A stretch of 64,000 nt of DNA from Temnopleurus reevesii (lineage: Eukaryota; Echinodermata; Echinoidea; Temnopleuroida; Temnopleuridae): contig BQKZ01000438.1 of assembly GCA_036244855.1 (NCBI GenBank), forward strand, positions 45,091-109,090. Reading direction: 5' to 3'. The translations under genes were made by a program, and so were the position numbers. The notes under the pieces are model-generated. The model searched no databases. It was not told where the DNA came from and saw only the letters and a program-made list of their open reading frames with translations. Positions within the stretch are counted from its first letter, which is position 1, and the number at the start of each line of letters is the position of its first letter. Positions 27,641-41,653 of this stretch are shown piece by piece.

Positions 27641-28154
27641 AGAGGAACTAAAAAAAATCCTTCAATGTTACATCACAACACTAAAGGCAATATTGATGAG
27701 GTATGGCAGCTAAAAAATGGATGAGAATTGGTTGCCATGGTGATATTGATCTTGTCAATTACGATGGTGATGAAGCCTGGTATTTTTAGGAAATGTTTGT
27801 AGATGAGAGATAGATTTGTACATCAGGCTTGATGGAGAGATATTAATTATCAGAGACTTTTGGGGCTATATCATTGTTGACATTTTGTATTAATTATCTT
27901 CAATTATTCATTGTATGTTTTATTTTCACCCCGTTTTGTGCTACTTTCGTGCTAAGGTTATTTAAAATGCTGAGTAAAAAAGAGATAATTATTTTATATT
28001 GTAATTACATGTACATGATCCTGTGGAGAACATTTTAAAGATAATTTTGAATTATTTATTTCAAGATAATGAAAAATGAATTTGGCAAAAAACATCAAGA
28101 TATGTTCCAAATTCTTTGGTTGTGTAGTTTCATCTTCTGAAGAGAAAGTTAAAA

Positions 28155-28240
28155 AGATATAGAGTTGGCGAGAGAGAAAGAGAAAGAGAGGGAGAGAGAG
28201 GGGGAGATAAGAGAGCAAAAGAGAGAGAAAGGGGGGAATT
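28155..28240. repeat. GA-rich tract
   Basis: Repeated gagagaaag and gagagggg units, without coding meaning. Confidence 0.75.
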
Positions 28241-29602
28241 AAATTAAAAAAAAGACACTTTTTGAACAAAACTTGGTAAAAATGTATTCTTAATAATTTA
28301 TCAGATGGCTTTTATGGATAATTTTCAAATAAAATGCAAATTAATATAATACTTCTTGTCCAATATTCTACCTTTGTAGATACATACACCTACATGCAAT
28401 AAAACATGTGTATCAAGTATTGTATATAGGCCTATAGCTCTTTATCAGTTTGACGTCTGGGAATACAAATAACTGAAATGCTCTCTCAGCCTAATATGGG
28501 AAGCAAAAGAATGAGCATCTAAAAAATGTGAGGCATTTGAAGTGTGAAACGGGCTGGATAGCTGTATTCTCTGCTGGCAATCATCTAATCTGGATTATCA
28601 ATGAATAAACCTTGGTTATTATCTATACCGCATTGTCAGAAATGATTGCCATGGTAAAATGACTAATCTCTGTGTCCAGTATACATACAAACCTCAATGG
28701 ATAATCTCTTGTACTATCCATTGAGGTAAGAGGGAAATTAGCATAGGGATACAAAGGAGTGGATCTTTTACTTTCTGTTCAAAACAATATTCATCTTTAT
28801 CTTGTAATGAAAGTGACATTTCATCAAAAAAATCCTCAAAAAATCCTCAAAAATGCCCAATATGTTTTTTTGATGATTTTGCACATGAATAATATGGAAA
28901 AGTAAAATACTCTCTTTCATTATCTTCAAAAATAATAATGAGCGAGGCTTGGTTTAACAATTACGAAATATTGATTTTGACAAAAATACAAATTTCAAAT
29001 TATAGAAATTTTCTATAGCTTTTTAAATGCTAAGAAAAATGGGATTAATTTTGTGATCATCTTTTATCAAGAATGTTTGCACTAGGTTGTTTCTATACAA
29101 TTTTATTCATTTTACATTCATAGTTAAAATTCTATTCCAGCTTTTATTACAGTCCTTTGCAATTATGTTTACTGTTGAAATCAGCTTGACATAGAAATAA
29201 ATTCAATATGGTTATCAATTTCTCTAAAATGTCATATTAATAGACAAAAAGACAGCGATGACATTTCAGAGAAAAAAAGCCTGATGCGTTGTTCATGATG
29301 TACCATGTTTATATTAAGGCGCAGTATTGAGTAGACGTCTGATAATGTAATTAATTATCTCATTAAAGGAGAGAATAACAGGGTAATTAGCCCAAAATTG
29401 CATAATTTCTCAGCTGGATGATGGAATCTCCATGCGAACACTCAAATATTAATTGAATCCACAAGCTCCCTAAGTCATTTGAGGGAGAGATAATGTAGGT
29501 CTTGAAATTGATACTGTTTTTTTTCTTAGTTTTTATCATTGGTAGAACTTGATGACACCTGAGGTGGGTTTCTTGGTCATGAAAAATAACGATGGAATCA
29601 TT

Positions 29603-29702
29603 GGCCTGTATTCCGATAGCGAGGTTTAACTTAACCCGGGACTAAGTCATTATTATTTAGAACTTAATCAATAAGTTAAACCTCGCTATCGGAATACGGG
29701 CC
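29603..29702. mobile_element. Palindromic MITE, copy A
   Basis: GGCCTGTATTCCGATAGCGA on the left mirrors TCGCTATCGGAATACGGGCC on the right. The arm extends inward through GGTTTAAC, giving near-perfect arms of about 28 bp around a central CCCGGG-containing loop of about 44 bp. Taking one extra T/A base pair, the flanks show a possible TCAT duplication. A related, more decayed element lies at 60,311-60,428. No coding capacity. Confidence 0.75.
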
Positions 29703-30170
29703 ATCATGTTTAAGTAATGTGCTTTTAATCATGTTATAATTATCACATACAATACAAACTTTGAGGTTTATTTGCCACAGGAAGGAGAAAATTGTCATTT
29801 TCCTCTTCATTATTTCTCTTTGTTTTTCTATTTTGGTTTGTGAACCTTTTTCACTGAAGTTCTGATTTTTGAAAATGCATGTAATAACAATATTGCCATT
29901 CCTTTGATGTTATTTCTCTGTTTGTTTGGTGAGGAAAGGTTAGTTTCTATTTTATTTTGCAAAATTTATCTAATTATACAGACCGTTCATAATTCAAATG
30001 ACACTAAGTATATTTTTTATATAAATATAAATAGCTCAAGAAATAGTCACTCATTAAATGATTGACTGTACTAGAGATTCTTTCTATAAACAATTTTGGT
30101 ATAAAAAAAGGAAACTGAGCATTATCAATAGTCAAAATTTTATAATTTCATAAATAATCTGATTTTTTTC

Positions 30171-30246
30171 TGCCCGCTGGAAGAGCAGCTATTATACAGC
30201 TGAATGTGGCTACCCTGGGTAAATAAAACAAACAAACAAAAAAAAA
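30171..30246 (+). mobile_element. SINE-like 3' tail remnant
   Basis: GCTGGAAGAGCAGCTATTAT is followed by CTGAATGTGGCTACCCTGGG, then TAAATAAAAC and an (AAAC)n/poly-A tail. The A-rich tail at the end of a compact conserved block marks the 3' end of a retroposed element. I recall similar tails on echinoderm SINEs. No tRNA-like head could be recognised upstream, so this is probably 5'-truncated. Confidence 0.5.
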
Positions 30247-31629
30247 TCTTTTACAAGATATTCAAACCAATACAATTTGACAATTAGCAATGAAAATAAC
30301 CTTCAATATTTCTGTAATTAAGAAGCTTGCTTTTATCTTAAACGGTATCCATTAAGACTATTTAAATGAAATCTAAGTATCGTACTATGAATTGTGTAGA
30401 CTACAAAAGGAATTTCATAAATTTAAGGAATCTTAACCCAAACCGAAGGACAGAGTTCCCCATTTGATATGACCGGTCAGCAATGCTGCTTCTAAAATCT
30501 AATCAATATATCCGTAATTTAGTACCCTTCAAAAACATTTCTCAGTTGCAATGATTTTTCGCCCCGTCAGGCTGGCCTAGAAATCTTGAATAACTGCTTG
30601 CTTTGTCCCGATGCTTTATACTTTCTAGCTTAATGTCCAGGCTTTAGAATCTTTTTGTGTGATTAAAATGCTTAGGCATTGAGCTATAATTAGCCTTGAT
30701 TCAAGTCAAAATGATACACATCTGTGCACTGAGAGCCATAACTAACCTCTGTGTATATAAATCACTTGAAGACGTGAACCTTCTCACACCAAGGTTCAAC
30801 AAGAAGCATAAAATGAATAAAATTATGATTATCGAGATACAGAGAAAGGTTGCCTTGTAAACAAGCAAGAATTGGTTTAGTAAGACCTGAATTTTTGTAA
30901 AGAAATTTTTTTATGTCCCATTTCATTTAAGATTAATTATGGGTGTAGCTGCTGGAATGTTTATTTAAAAATTATATTCAGTTCTATACTTCTATATTAT
31001 ACTTCTATACTATTTTTTCTAAATTTATTGCAAGAATATTGAAAGGTACTTCTGACCTTGCATTATATAGTTCATAGATGTCCTGTGTTTTTTTCTTAGA
31101 AATAAGAATCATAGCTAACGTCTATACCAAATGAATTTTTAAATGAGGGCAGCTTGTTATAATTGACTGATTGACTTTTTAGCTTGCCAACTCTTGATAT
31201 CGAATCCAAAGCATTACATGGAGAAAGAGAATGCAAGATGGTAATTATTGTGCGATCAGAGTACAGTTAGATTCCTTGAATTCCACATTGGGGGTACTTT
31301 CCATCCAATCTCGTACGCAACCTTTGTGACTGATGCAGAAAATAGAAGACAGTCCAAGAAACTTAAGCTCGGTTTGACTCCGGAATTTTCAGAGAAAACA
31401 GGAACATTCATTGTTTAAGGACAGAAATATTATTTTGAAATACAGGGCCCGGTTACACAGAACTCGCCAATGATGTCAAACTTTGTCATTGATAGTAGTT
31501 ACTATCAAATAATTGATGCTGATTGGCTGTTCTATACCTTTATGTAGGTAGCCAGCTTTAATGATGAGTTTGTCTATTATGGTGCATTTATGCCACCTAA
31601 TTGAGTGGTTTTATGAATTTTTACAAAGG

Positions 31630-32185
31630 ATGTGACAAATTTGATCGAAGGGAGATGGGGAAGAATAGGACAGATATAAGCAAGAATGAGTACAGGAAAA
31701 GAAATAAAGGAATAGGTAGGGTTGTATGTAAACATTGAAATGGTGAGAAAAGTGAGGAGAAAGAAATGAAGAGGGCTAATCATGGAGAATGGTGTTGAAA
31801 GTTGACAGAAAAGATAGATGGAAAGATGGTAAAAGAAATGAAGAGAGAGATTTAAGAAAGTAGAAGATGCATGTTGAAACAAACCGTCTATAGGGAATTT
31901 GAAAAAAAGAGGAGAAGTAAAAGAACAATTCAAAGAGGGGGATAATTTTGGGACAAGTCGGGTGGCTGGGAGGGGTGGGGTAAAATTGAAAATTTCACAG
32001 AATAGAGAGTAAAAGGACAATGTTGAGAAAATGGGGAGGGGGTGTTACATGTTGGGGTAGAATCGAAAGTTTGAGAGAAGGAAGCCTATAAGGACCTCAT
32101 TAAGAAATGGGGAGGGGGTCGGGTTAAATTAGCAAGCTTGAGAGAAGGGGGAGTAAAAGGAAAATCTTGAGAAAGAAAGTAAGTA
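31630..32185. repeat. Long imperfect purine-rich tract
   Basis: G/A-rich sequence with repeated ggggaggggg and gagaaag units. The 147-codon minus-strand frame through it is low-complexity and has no recognisable domain. Confidence 0.65.
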
Positions 32186-33789
32186 CCCAGCTGAGAAGCT
32201 CCAATTCATTTGGCTTCTGGCCTGGAATTTGATCACCCGAAGAGGGAGTCCCGACTTACGTTTTCTACCCAGCCATTCCCAAATACGGGACTCCAAGAAA
32301 TTGGTCTATCTACACATTCCCTCAGCCGGGGCCCCTCACGAGAATTTTATACATTATTTATAGATACTCCACCAGTTCTAAAGGTTCATACGTATTATGA
32401 GCACATTCCTCGAATGAGTACATTGTGTGTTTCATACACTTGCCACAGTATACATTTGCTGGCTATATATATTTTTATATATCTGTTAAACATATATATG
32501 TTGATAATCTATGGCACGAGCAAATGACATCTGCACAGCTCTCTAAATGAAATTACTTTATGATGTATAGATTACCGCAGAAAGTTAACAGCTTTACGAG
32601 GGGATAGCTGTCTGAAACACGTAGAGCACCCTACATCTAGCTCTTGTCTTTTCACACCGCTCCTCGTTTTCATCAAAATTCACATAATTTTCCTCGTCCT
32701 ATTGACTCAAAACCTGAAATTGGCTTTGAATATTTCATGATTATTTCGGCAAACGTCCATCACAGCCTTGCTATTTTCTCACCAAATCCCACAAGCATAA
32801 CCTTCACGCAATCATAAATATTGGTCCTTAATTTTCATCAAATTGCTAATATTAGTAATAATCAGCAGAGCTAATGCGACTATGCAATGGCCACCGGCAT
32901 TATAACAGCAATTCGTTAGTGTTCTAATACCCCTTCGTCGTGAGGAATTCCTTATGCGAGTTGTGTTTCGGGATTCCTGAAATACCAGAATGACCTTTCT
33001 CAAACGTTCATTAACATAAACATATTTTTGCCATTACTCGAGGTATGCTATGAATCTAACGTGCAATTAATTTATCCTGTATAGTGTCATTTGGTGTATA
33101 TATACAACTGTATGCAGTTGTAATGGGAATATATTACACATAGGACATGGGGGTCATTGAGCGAACTAATTGGTCGGTGCAAAATTCCATGTAGAAACAA
33201 CATTCCCTCTGTCGTCGTATTAGAATAGATTACTGCATCACATCATGTGTAATAGGCCGATGCAAAAATGAAATATTAAATTGAAACAAGATATGCTAAG
33301 ACTCGAGGATAGACATTTTAAATTTATGAAAATTTATCCATAATTATATAAGTGATTGTGTCTAAAAGGAGAGAAAAATCTAATCAGTAGGAAATTGATA
33401 TTCATTGTCAAATTAACAGATCTAGCAGTGATCACAGGTTTTCTTACAACTAAAGATATATTTGTAAGCCAAAGGAAACTTTGTAACCAATCCTCCAATA
33501 TGTCATAAGCCTCCCCTCCAGGCTTAATACCCCATACTTTTTCCTATAAGATTTATATGAACACCTAAATTTCTAAGAAATATATTACGATCCTGGGATG
33601 AAATTCAGTGTTTGCTTTGCACTAATCTCGGGAGTTTGTGTCTTGCAAATGTTTTGCTCCCCGCGGTCATTCCAAAACAGAACGAAAAGATGAATGTGAT
33701 ACGCATCTCAATGGATTACTATTTTTCCCTTCCTTCATGAAAATATCCGGGAGATATGGTTTGCATCGGTTTAATTAAATTGGGCTCAG

Positions 33790-33910
33790 GCCTATAGGTG
33801 AGAATGGAGGAGACCAGAGATGATAGAAAGATGACAGGTATATATGTATATGGAGAGAGAGAGAGGGAGGGGAGAGAGCGAGTGGGGATGGGGAGGATTG
33901 AGAAATGTGA
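33790..33910. repeat. GA-rich tract
   Basis: Contains (GA)n and ggag units. Frames on the minus strand are compositional. Confidence 0.7.
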
Positions 33911-35198
33911 TGAGAAAGAAAATCAGAGGAGAAAGTATTATAGAAAGCAAACGAAGAAAAAGAAATAATTTGTAATGTATCGTAAATATTTCCAAAAAGT
34001 ATCTGTAAATCTGGAGAGAGATAATGAACATCATTTTTCAAAGATGAACTTGACTCATCCCCCTCCCCCACTCCCTCCCCCAAGAAAAAAAATGAAACCG
34101 TAAACAAGCATACCTTAATTTGTAACCCTGCAAGAGGAGGCAATAATTAATTAGGATTTTTCAAAGTATAAGATTATTATTTAAAGCAAAACTTCGATCA
34201 TCATGTATAATTCTTTTAAATCCCTCTGAAAATATGAAAGTGAGATTGCTTATATTCAGCTCTATGGACTCTTCACATGAAGGTGTTTAGGACTTTGGTA
34301 GCAGAACTACGAACATAATTTTATTCAAGAGGAGGGGAAAAAATCACTGCATACTTTCATTATCAGTAATTAAAGGATGCTGAAGATTTCACTTCCATGG
34401 AACACTTGAACAAGAAGGCCAATATAAATTAGCGCATGAGATAATTACATTTTCTCTTCCACCGGATACTTTGCCGTGAGACAGACTCCTACAAGATTGT
34501 GCAAATGATCAAATTTTGGATCAATAGGCCAGCCTTACTTTTATGGTGTAATTGTGTTTTCTCTCTCTTGTGGCAGAATGAACAATTAGTCCCATCCCTT
34601 ATTGTAGGAGTTGTTTATTCCTCCTGTTTTGGGGGTTTAATTGAATTGTGTAAAAGCCGGAGGACCGGATCCCAAGCTGATTAAATGGAGTAAATCATCT
34701 TCACATGTATGAGAGAGTTTTTTTTTTCACCCTTTCTTTTTCAATACTTCCGGAGAGTGGGATTGTAGAAGTATCGCTCTTTTGTGTTTTTGTTGCTAAT
34801 CTAATTCAGTAAAGTGAATTGTCTCATGACATTGATTAATTCATGTACAGTGTAATAGATTAGATTTTTAATTTCCTATACCAAGTTGAAAACAGTCTGA
34901 CTTGATGTGTCTTGTCTTAAAAAAAGGTTTTGAATTTGCCAGACATATTTCAACAAAAGACTTATTTCCTAAAGGTAATGCTGCCTTATTCAGTCATATT
35001 TTTTTCTTACTTTTATTTGAATTAGAATATTTTTAAGATTGACCGGTAATGGAAGAATATACTGTTAAATACTGTTATTTTAAATGTTATTACTAATTAT
35101 CATAAATGTTTGATTGTTTGATTGTATGAGTCACAATGTAAAGATATGTATGTACTAGTTCATATACTGTACATATGTGTTTTATTTGTTGGTAAATA

Positions 35199-35230
35199 AA
35201 TTCAATTCAATTCAATTCAATTCAATTCAA
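35199..35230 (+). repeat. (AATTC)n tail
   Basis: About six ATTCA units follow TTTGTTGGTAAATAAATTCA. A pentanucleotide array directly after an AATAAA-like signal suggests the 3' end of a retroelement, but no coding remnant was recognised upstream. Confidence 0.7.
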
Positions 35231-37756
35231 GTTTTAAAAGAGAGTAATTTTTCTCATCACAGTCTACGTTGGAAGCATTTTTTTTTAAATTGGGCTTATT
35301 GTTTTTCTTGCAATATGGGTATTCTTGATGTAGTGAGTGAGATATCATTTCAATAGGGTATTTACAAATGTAAAAGTAGAAATGTTGAAAATGTTAAATT
35401 TTGTAGAAATCTTCCAAATCGCAAGTAGGTTCACGAGAAGGAAAAAAAGAAATGCTTTAGTATTTATTTCAATTAATTAAGGTACCCGATATAATAATGC
35501 ATATACTTGCACCGTTTAAAACATTTATTTGGGTACATCTTACATTGTTTTTTCACCAGGCATTGATTCTATGAAATCAATTATCTCTATAAATATACAT
35601 TTGCACTCTTTTTAAATCTATACAGCAGCGCGAATGTGAGTAATTTCCTCTCTCATTTTTACAGTTGGTACAAAACACCCCTGAAAATCAATACGGTGCT
35701 ATATTTTCAATGTAATCTGCCTCAGTGAATACAAATTAATTCGCTTATTGGGGCGATATTCTAAAAGCAGGGCCATATGGTATGGGCGAAGAGCACATAA
35801 ATTAATGCATAGACATAAAAGCCTCACCAAAAAATCAATAAATAAGTATTCAAGGAATACAATGTCCAGTGGCCAAACATTCGAGGAGTGGTGATGTATA
35901 TGTTAGAACAAGAAATTTGCACATTACCCCAATTCCATATCTTTTTTGCTTCGAAGCCCGGAGGTAATGTTTGTGAAAATCAACAAGTACGGAAGTGGGA
36001 TGGGGTTCGCTTTTGTAAGTGAAGGGCAACAAAAATATGCAGAATGACACCAAATACTATTTTTCATAAACTGAATTGTATATTAAACATACATGTACAT
36101 ACATGTAGGTAGTGCGTAAAAAAAATGTCTGTGGATGTATATGATGTTTATAATGTACCTAAACACAGGAAAGATATTACTCAACAAATTATTTCCATGG
36201 GCATCAATACTGATCAAGTATCATTATAAAAATGGTCCGATTTTTCAATCAACTTTTCTCACAAATTGTTAAACTTTTTCAACTACATAGAACTAAATAT
36301 ATATATCTATATGAGCTGATATTTCTGCAAGTAGATATTGTGGGCACAGTATAAACTATATCCATGGTATAAATATATGACCTCTGTTTACTTTGTAAAT
36401 TTTTCAGTCTACATGTATTTTTCCAAAGTCAAGTTTAAAGTATCTATCTTGATATAGGATCGTCATTCCGTTCTGATGGGGTGTTTTATGCTTGTCTATG
36501 TTTGTGTAGCCTTTAGCGTTGCTTGTTTTAGTGTGTGTACAAGTCTCATTACTCACCTTTCATTTGTTTTCTTCATATTTCATACCGGTCCTGGCTTATT
36601 TACACGAAGATTCTCCCCTCCACCAATCATCCTTCTCGCATTTCCACGAGCTGAGCAATTGTTATGTGTATCGCAGGCAATCTTTGGATAGTTCTAAGAG
36701 GTCCCGAAGAGGCAGATTTCTTCTGTGCTCGTTCGTTGGCTGCAGTTGCATTTTTATTTCTCGAAGAATGCAAGGTATTTCTGAATCATGTCTGTTTCGG
36801 TGGGTTGCTTTACCAGACAGCGCCAGATCAGGAGATGCGTTTTGCGACCAGTAGGAGACGGGCTCGGATAAATGTTTCATGTTTCACGTGACGTGGTGAT
36901 ATGAGGGGGAAAATGAATCGTTAGTAGCCGAAGATATTGCAGTGAAATGATGAGTGTTTTGAAAGTGAAATGATGATGAAGGGATATGAGAACTGATATA
37001 TCTAGTCTGTAGCAATTTTGATATTTCTCCATCGAATCATATTTGTACATGTAGGCACTTGCCCACATATTTGTTCGGATTGTGTTTGGGGGAGGGGGGG
37101 GGGGCTTATTTGGTTGTGACGCACTCAAAGTATCCGTTGACATAACAAATTTATAATCCTACTTTGCATGATATTGTTTCAGAAGTCCTTTGAGCATTTT
37201 GTAGAGAGGCCCATTAAATTGATGCAGGTTAATACCTCAAATATCTTATTCGACAAACATTTTGTTTATGATGTCTTATCGTTAATCTAATAGCTGTTGT
37301 AATATATGTATAGTATTATCAAGATTCCCAAAGGAAAATTGAAGTTGGGAGGGGATGAGGGATTAAAAGGAGGGCTCCTATTATCCTGGAAAGATACAAG
37401 AAATTTTAATAGAACAGTAAAAAAAAAAAATAATCCTTTTTAAAATTACAGAATAAAATATAGTCCATAGAAATATGTATGATTTATTACCAGAGGAGGC
37501 AAAAATGGTGTTTGTGAGAAATATCACATTTTAATTTTAATCTGGAAAAGCTTATCCTCAAAATGTTCACAAAGCCATCAATAGGAACACTACTTATTCT
37601 ACCCTGTGCCTTCTCAATGCATTTCTCCAGGGGCTACCTCACAATTTGTCAAGAAGTCAATTTACATGCCCTCACTTTACTCTCCAACAGCACGGAACCC
37701 AGACACATGTCAACACGCTCTGTGATCCTTTACAATAGGTAGTGACCCAGGGTCGT

Positions 37757-37769
37757 TCACCTTTGACCT
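37757..37769 (-). promoter_or_regulatory. DR1 nuclear-receptor-type site
   Basis: On the minus strand this reads AGGTCAAAGGTGA, two AGGTCA-type half-sites spaced by one base. This is the DR1 layout bound by HNF4, COUP-TF and RXR-type receptors. It lies in a relatively complex 250-bp block. A single site can arise by chance. Confidence 0.35.
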
Positions 37770-39226
37770 ACATACTTGAACTTCCTGTATGAAGCTGTCA
37801 GGATGTACTTGTGTGGTGAAAGCTAGTCTACTTCGCAGACTGTTGTGTTGAGTGAATGCGTTGCTCTGTCAATGTTGATGCTCATCTTTATCCCTCGTCC
37901 CATGTTTCTTCATTTGCTTTCTAGATTTCGTCATGTGTTCATGCTTTTGAAGTTTCTCTCGATGATAATAATCACCTTGGTAATATCTTTTTTTTTATCT
38001 AATTCATTTGTCGTTTTTCAGAACCAAAATGTCATTAGTGAATGCCCTCATGTATCCAAGCAACTGCCATTTAGAAGAGTTACCCTGCAAAAAAAGTAGA
38101 ATTTATTTGTTTGTTGGAATGAGCAGAATGAATTTGAAATGTGTATGATTTCCTTTAATACTATGAATTTTGATAATTCAGAATCTCAGGCCAATGGAAT
38201 GATTTGCCCTTGTGCACCATCTTTTAATACTACTCCAATGTTTGTTAAATCATCCATTTGTAAATACATTTTTATTTCATTTCCATAAACATTCTCATAA
38301 AGACATTTGTAAATGTACATTTGAATATATATACAATAATCACAATAAAGGAGACAACAAGGAAAACAAAAAGCAGAATAAAAAGTTGTCACCAATTATA
38401 CATTTTAAATCAAGATTCAAACATTTATTTTTATCCTTCATGACTTTGAAATTCCATTTGAAATTCAAGTATAATTTCTTGAATACTATAATAAATCAAA
38501 TTTTTAGTATTTGTTGTCCGTGAGTTGCTTTTATCCACAATGACAAAATAAACTCCAAGCGTCATACTATTCCTTCAACATCAGCACATCTTATTCCAAG
38601 CATTGCCCATTGATTTGTATTCCTAATGTCCACCTATAAATTGAAAGTGAAGCGATTAACGGTCAGATTCCGTCAAAGATCTTTCCATCTTTCCCCCAGA
38701 ACTATCCCCTCGGCTTCCAATGTGAGAGGTTGATTATCGGGAAGGAGAGAGATAGCAATTTTTGATATACCATTTATGGTTATATAGCCTTTGGAGAACG
38801 TGTGACTACCTTTATAATCTGTAGATTGGCAGTGTTGTCTCAATTTTCAGGCCTTGTTTTAATTCATTCCATCGTATAAGTGTATTCTGTATAATCAGAA
38901 TCATAGGGGTCATGTAGAGTGAAATAGCTTTGTTCTTATCCGTATTATAAGAAAGCAATTTCTAATGTGAAAGTTTATTTTGGAGATGTTGAAGGAAAAT
39001 ATGATTTTTGAGGGTATTAATTGGCACTCTAATACCTCTTTTAGTCTCTATGTTCGATTCCCTGTATCTTTTGCGTATAAATTTCCGAGCCTCCTTTCTT
39101 GACCCACTTGCACTCTGTGTTCTGTAACTTGTAGTCTCCATCAAGACTGAACTACATTGTGTTCTGACAACCAGAAATCCTCTTGTTGAGGTCTCAATGA
39201 AAGACCATGGATGTTGTGTATTTGCA

Positions 39227-39280
39227 TCTCTCACACTCTCTCTCCCGCTCTCCCTCTCTCTGTGCCTCAAACTCTCTCTC

Positions 39281-39311
<31 letters not shown>

Positions 39312-39506
39312 TTCTCTCCCTTTCTCTCCCTTTCTTTGCCTCTCTCTTTCTCTGCCTCTCTCTTCATCTCTCTCACTCTCTATCTCTCTTCCTCTCTTCC
39401 TCAACCTTTCTCTGCCTCTCCCTCTCTCCCTCTCTTTCCATCTCTCTCCCCATCTCTCTCCCCCTCCCTCTCTCTCCCTCTCCATCTCTCTCTCTCTCCC
39501 TCTTGA
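39227..39506. repeat. (CT)n-rich tract
   Basis: Dense tctctc with ccctctc interruptions. It gives overlapping open frames in all plus frames and in antisense frames, all artefactual. Confidence 0.9.
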
Positions 39507-41653
39507 TCTGTAGTTCGCATGTAGGATAAGTGTTGTGTACAGTGCGTTCATCCCTTTTCACGGGTTTCTCTCCAGAGAAGCGGAGAATGGCCAGCAGGCA
39601 TGTTAGATACATTGACGTCAATCTCTGATTCGGGCAGACCGGGGCAGAATTAGTAGCCTCCCTCCACCTCCTTTACAATCTTATCAAGCATTTCCTCCCT
39701 TTTTTAAACACTTAATATCGCTAGATTTTACCCATTCTTATCTAAGCCAAGCTCAGTGACCTTTACATAATGTTCTTGCTTTGATAAGTTCATCATTTTT
39801 TTGTAATGTTTACTTTGGGAAATAAATCTTTCATCATTAATCTTACCGAACTATATTATTAAAATAGATATGACAAAATGTCTTGAAGTTGCAATTCGTC
39901 ATCTAATGACCCAGTCATTATCTTGTTGGCTCATTTTGACAATCACTTCTAGAAAAGTATTTTTCTAAAGCAATAGTGAATTGAAATAAATTAAAAGATA
40001 CTAAAAAGGCACTATCATTCCTAAAAATTAACATATCAATGACATTTGTAGAATTGTTGACAGCTGATTTAAATTCTATAATTGGTATTTCGTAGGGATA
40101 TCATTCGTGTGTCACATCCACTTTGGATCTGTAATTCCAGTTTATATCCAACCATGCAGCGATACCAGTACCAGAATAGGCATTCATTTCTAGTAATGAT
40201 GGTTGTGAGAGTCACATTTCTCTTCCAGCGCCATAAGAACGTAGCGATTTGTCTCGACTGAACTCTTAACCTCTCAACACGCATTCCTTGCCTTATCCAA
40301 CCAGCTCTTCGTGCTTGCTGATAAAGTGCCCAGCCCAATATTGCGAATAGTAGCAACTGGCGACCAGTTTGTCAAACTAGTCTTGTTCCAAATTACCTTC
40401 ATTGGTATCTGGTATTCACTATGCATTGTACAGCACTGTAAGCCAGTATAATGATTGCCAGGTTGAAGGAAAACATTCTTGTAGCAAAGCAGGATGTGAC
40501 ACATCTTCAATGTAATAATAATTATTTGAAGATTATGTTTAAAATATGGCCAGTGATATCAAATTTATTGAAAAAGCGAAGAAAGTGAGATTTTTAGGAA
40601 GATTTTGACTGTTGGGGGGAGAGGGGAAGATGACGATTTCATTACAATGTCTACAGTGTAACTAAATTGATGATGGGGAGGATGGCGGTGGTGATGGTGA
40701 TGACAATTGTGATGATACAATAATGATGATGATGTCGGTAATGATATTAATTATGATTATAATAATGATGATAGCATTCATTGATAGCAAATATTTTTCT
40801 ATGTTTTCTTTGTGTGTGCATTTTTAGTATTTACTCATTTGTAAATTCTATGAGACTGAGCGGAGTTGTGGTAAAGGTCAATATTTTCCTCCATAGTGGT
40901 CTGTCTATCTTTTATTTTATTATATTTATCTGTCTTTGTCGAAGATGATGTTGTGTCGTAGGGTTTCGTGATGGAAAGATTGACATGGACCCTCGCTGAA
41001 GTGACAGTGTGTGTGCGTTTGTCATCCCCTGGTTAGGCTCTCTGCATTAAACTCCCAATCTACCTAAATCCCTCGCATGGGACTTCCACAGAGGTGTTCA
41101 TTACACACTGGATTTATCCCCAGACCAAGAAGATGTATCTCCTTCTGACACCCAAGGAACCATGGGGTGGGGGCTGCGAGCTGGAAACGAGATGATTAGG
41201 GCAAAAATTGAATAATATTCTGAAAGTACAACCCCCTCCCCCCCCCAAAAAAAAACAGAAACTGGGGGCTTTTATTACATCTTTTATTCATCCTTAGCCT
41301 CTAGAAGCTGGGGATTTAGTCTTGGAAGTTGGAAACAAAGGGTACATTGCAAAGGGCAGATAATTTTCTGATAGGATCCCCCCCCCAAAAAAAAGAATAT
41401 AAAGGGGAAAAAATGAAATTTGCATGGGACTTCTAGGAGGTGGTTATTATGTAAGTCATTAATTTCGAAACAATGGGTTTAAGGTAACAATTGAACATTT
41501 TTCTGATAAATTTGTAGTCCATACAGTATAAGCTGAAGTTTTCTTGGTGGTTTTATTTTTGCTAATTTCGCGGTTATGGCCTTGCGAAAATTTCCACTCT
41601 ATATGATGCACATTCATATGTGTACAAACACTGTCAAAAACGTGAAAATGACA

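Noticed and set aside
40069..40356. 95-codon minus-strand frame
   Set aside because: Protein-like in places, but no domain or splice context. I considered a tRNA-derived SINE because of a weak B-box-like motif and could not support it.
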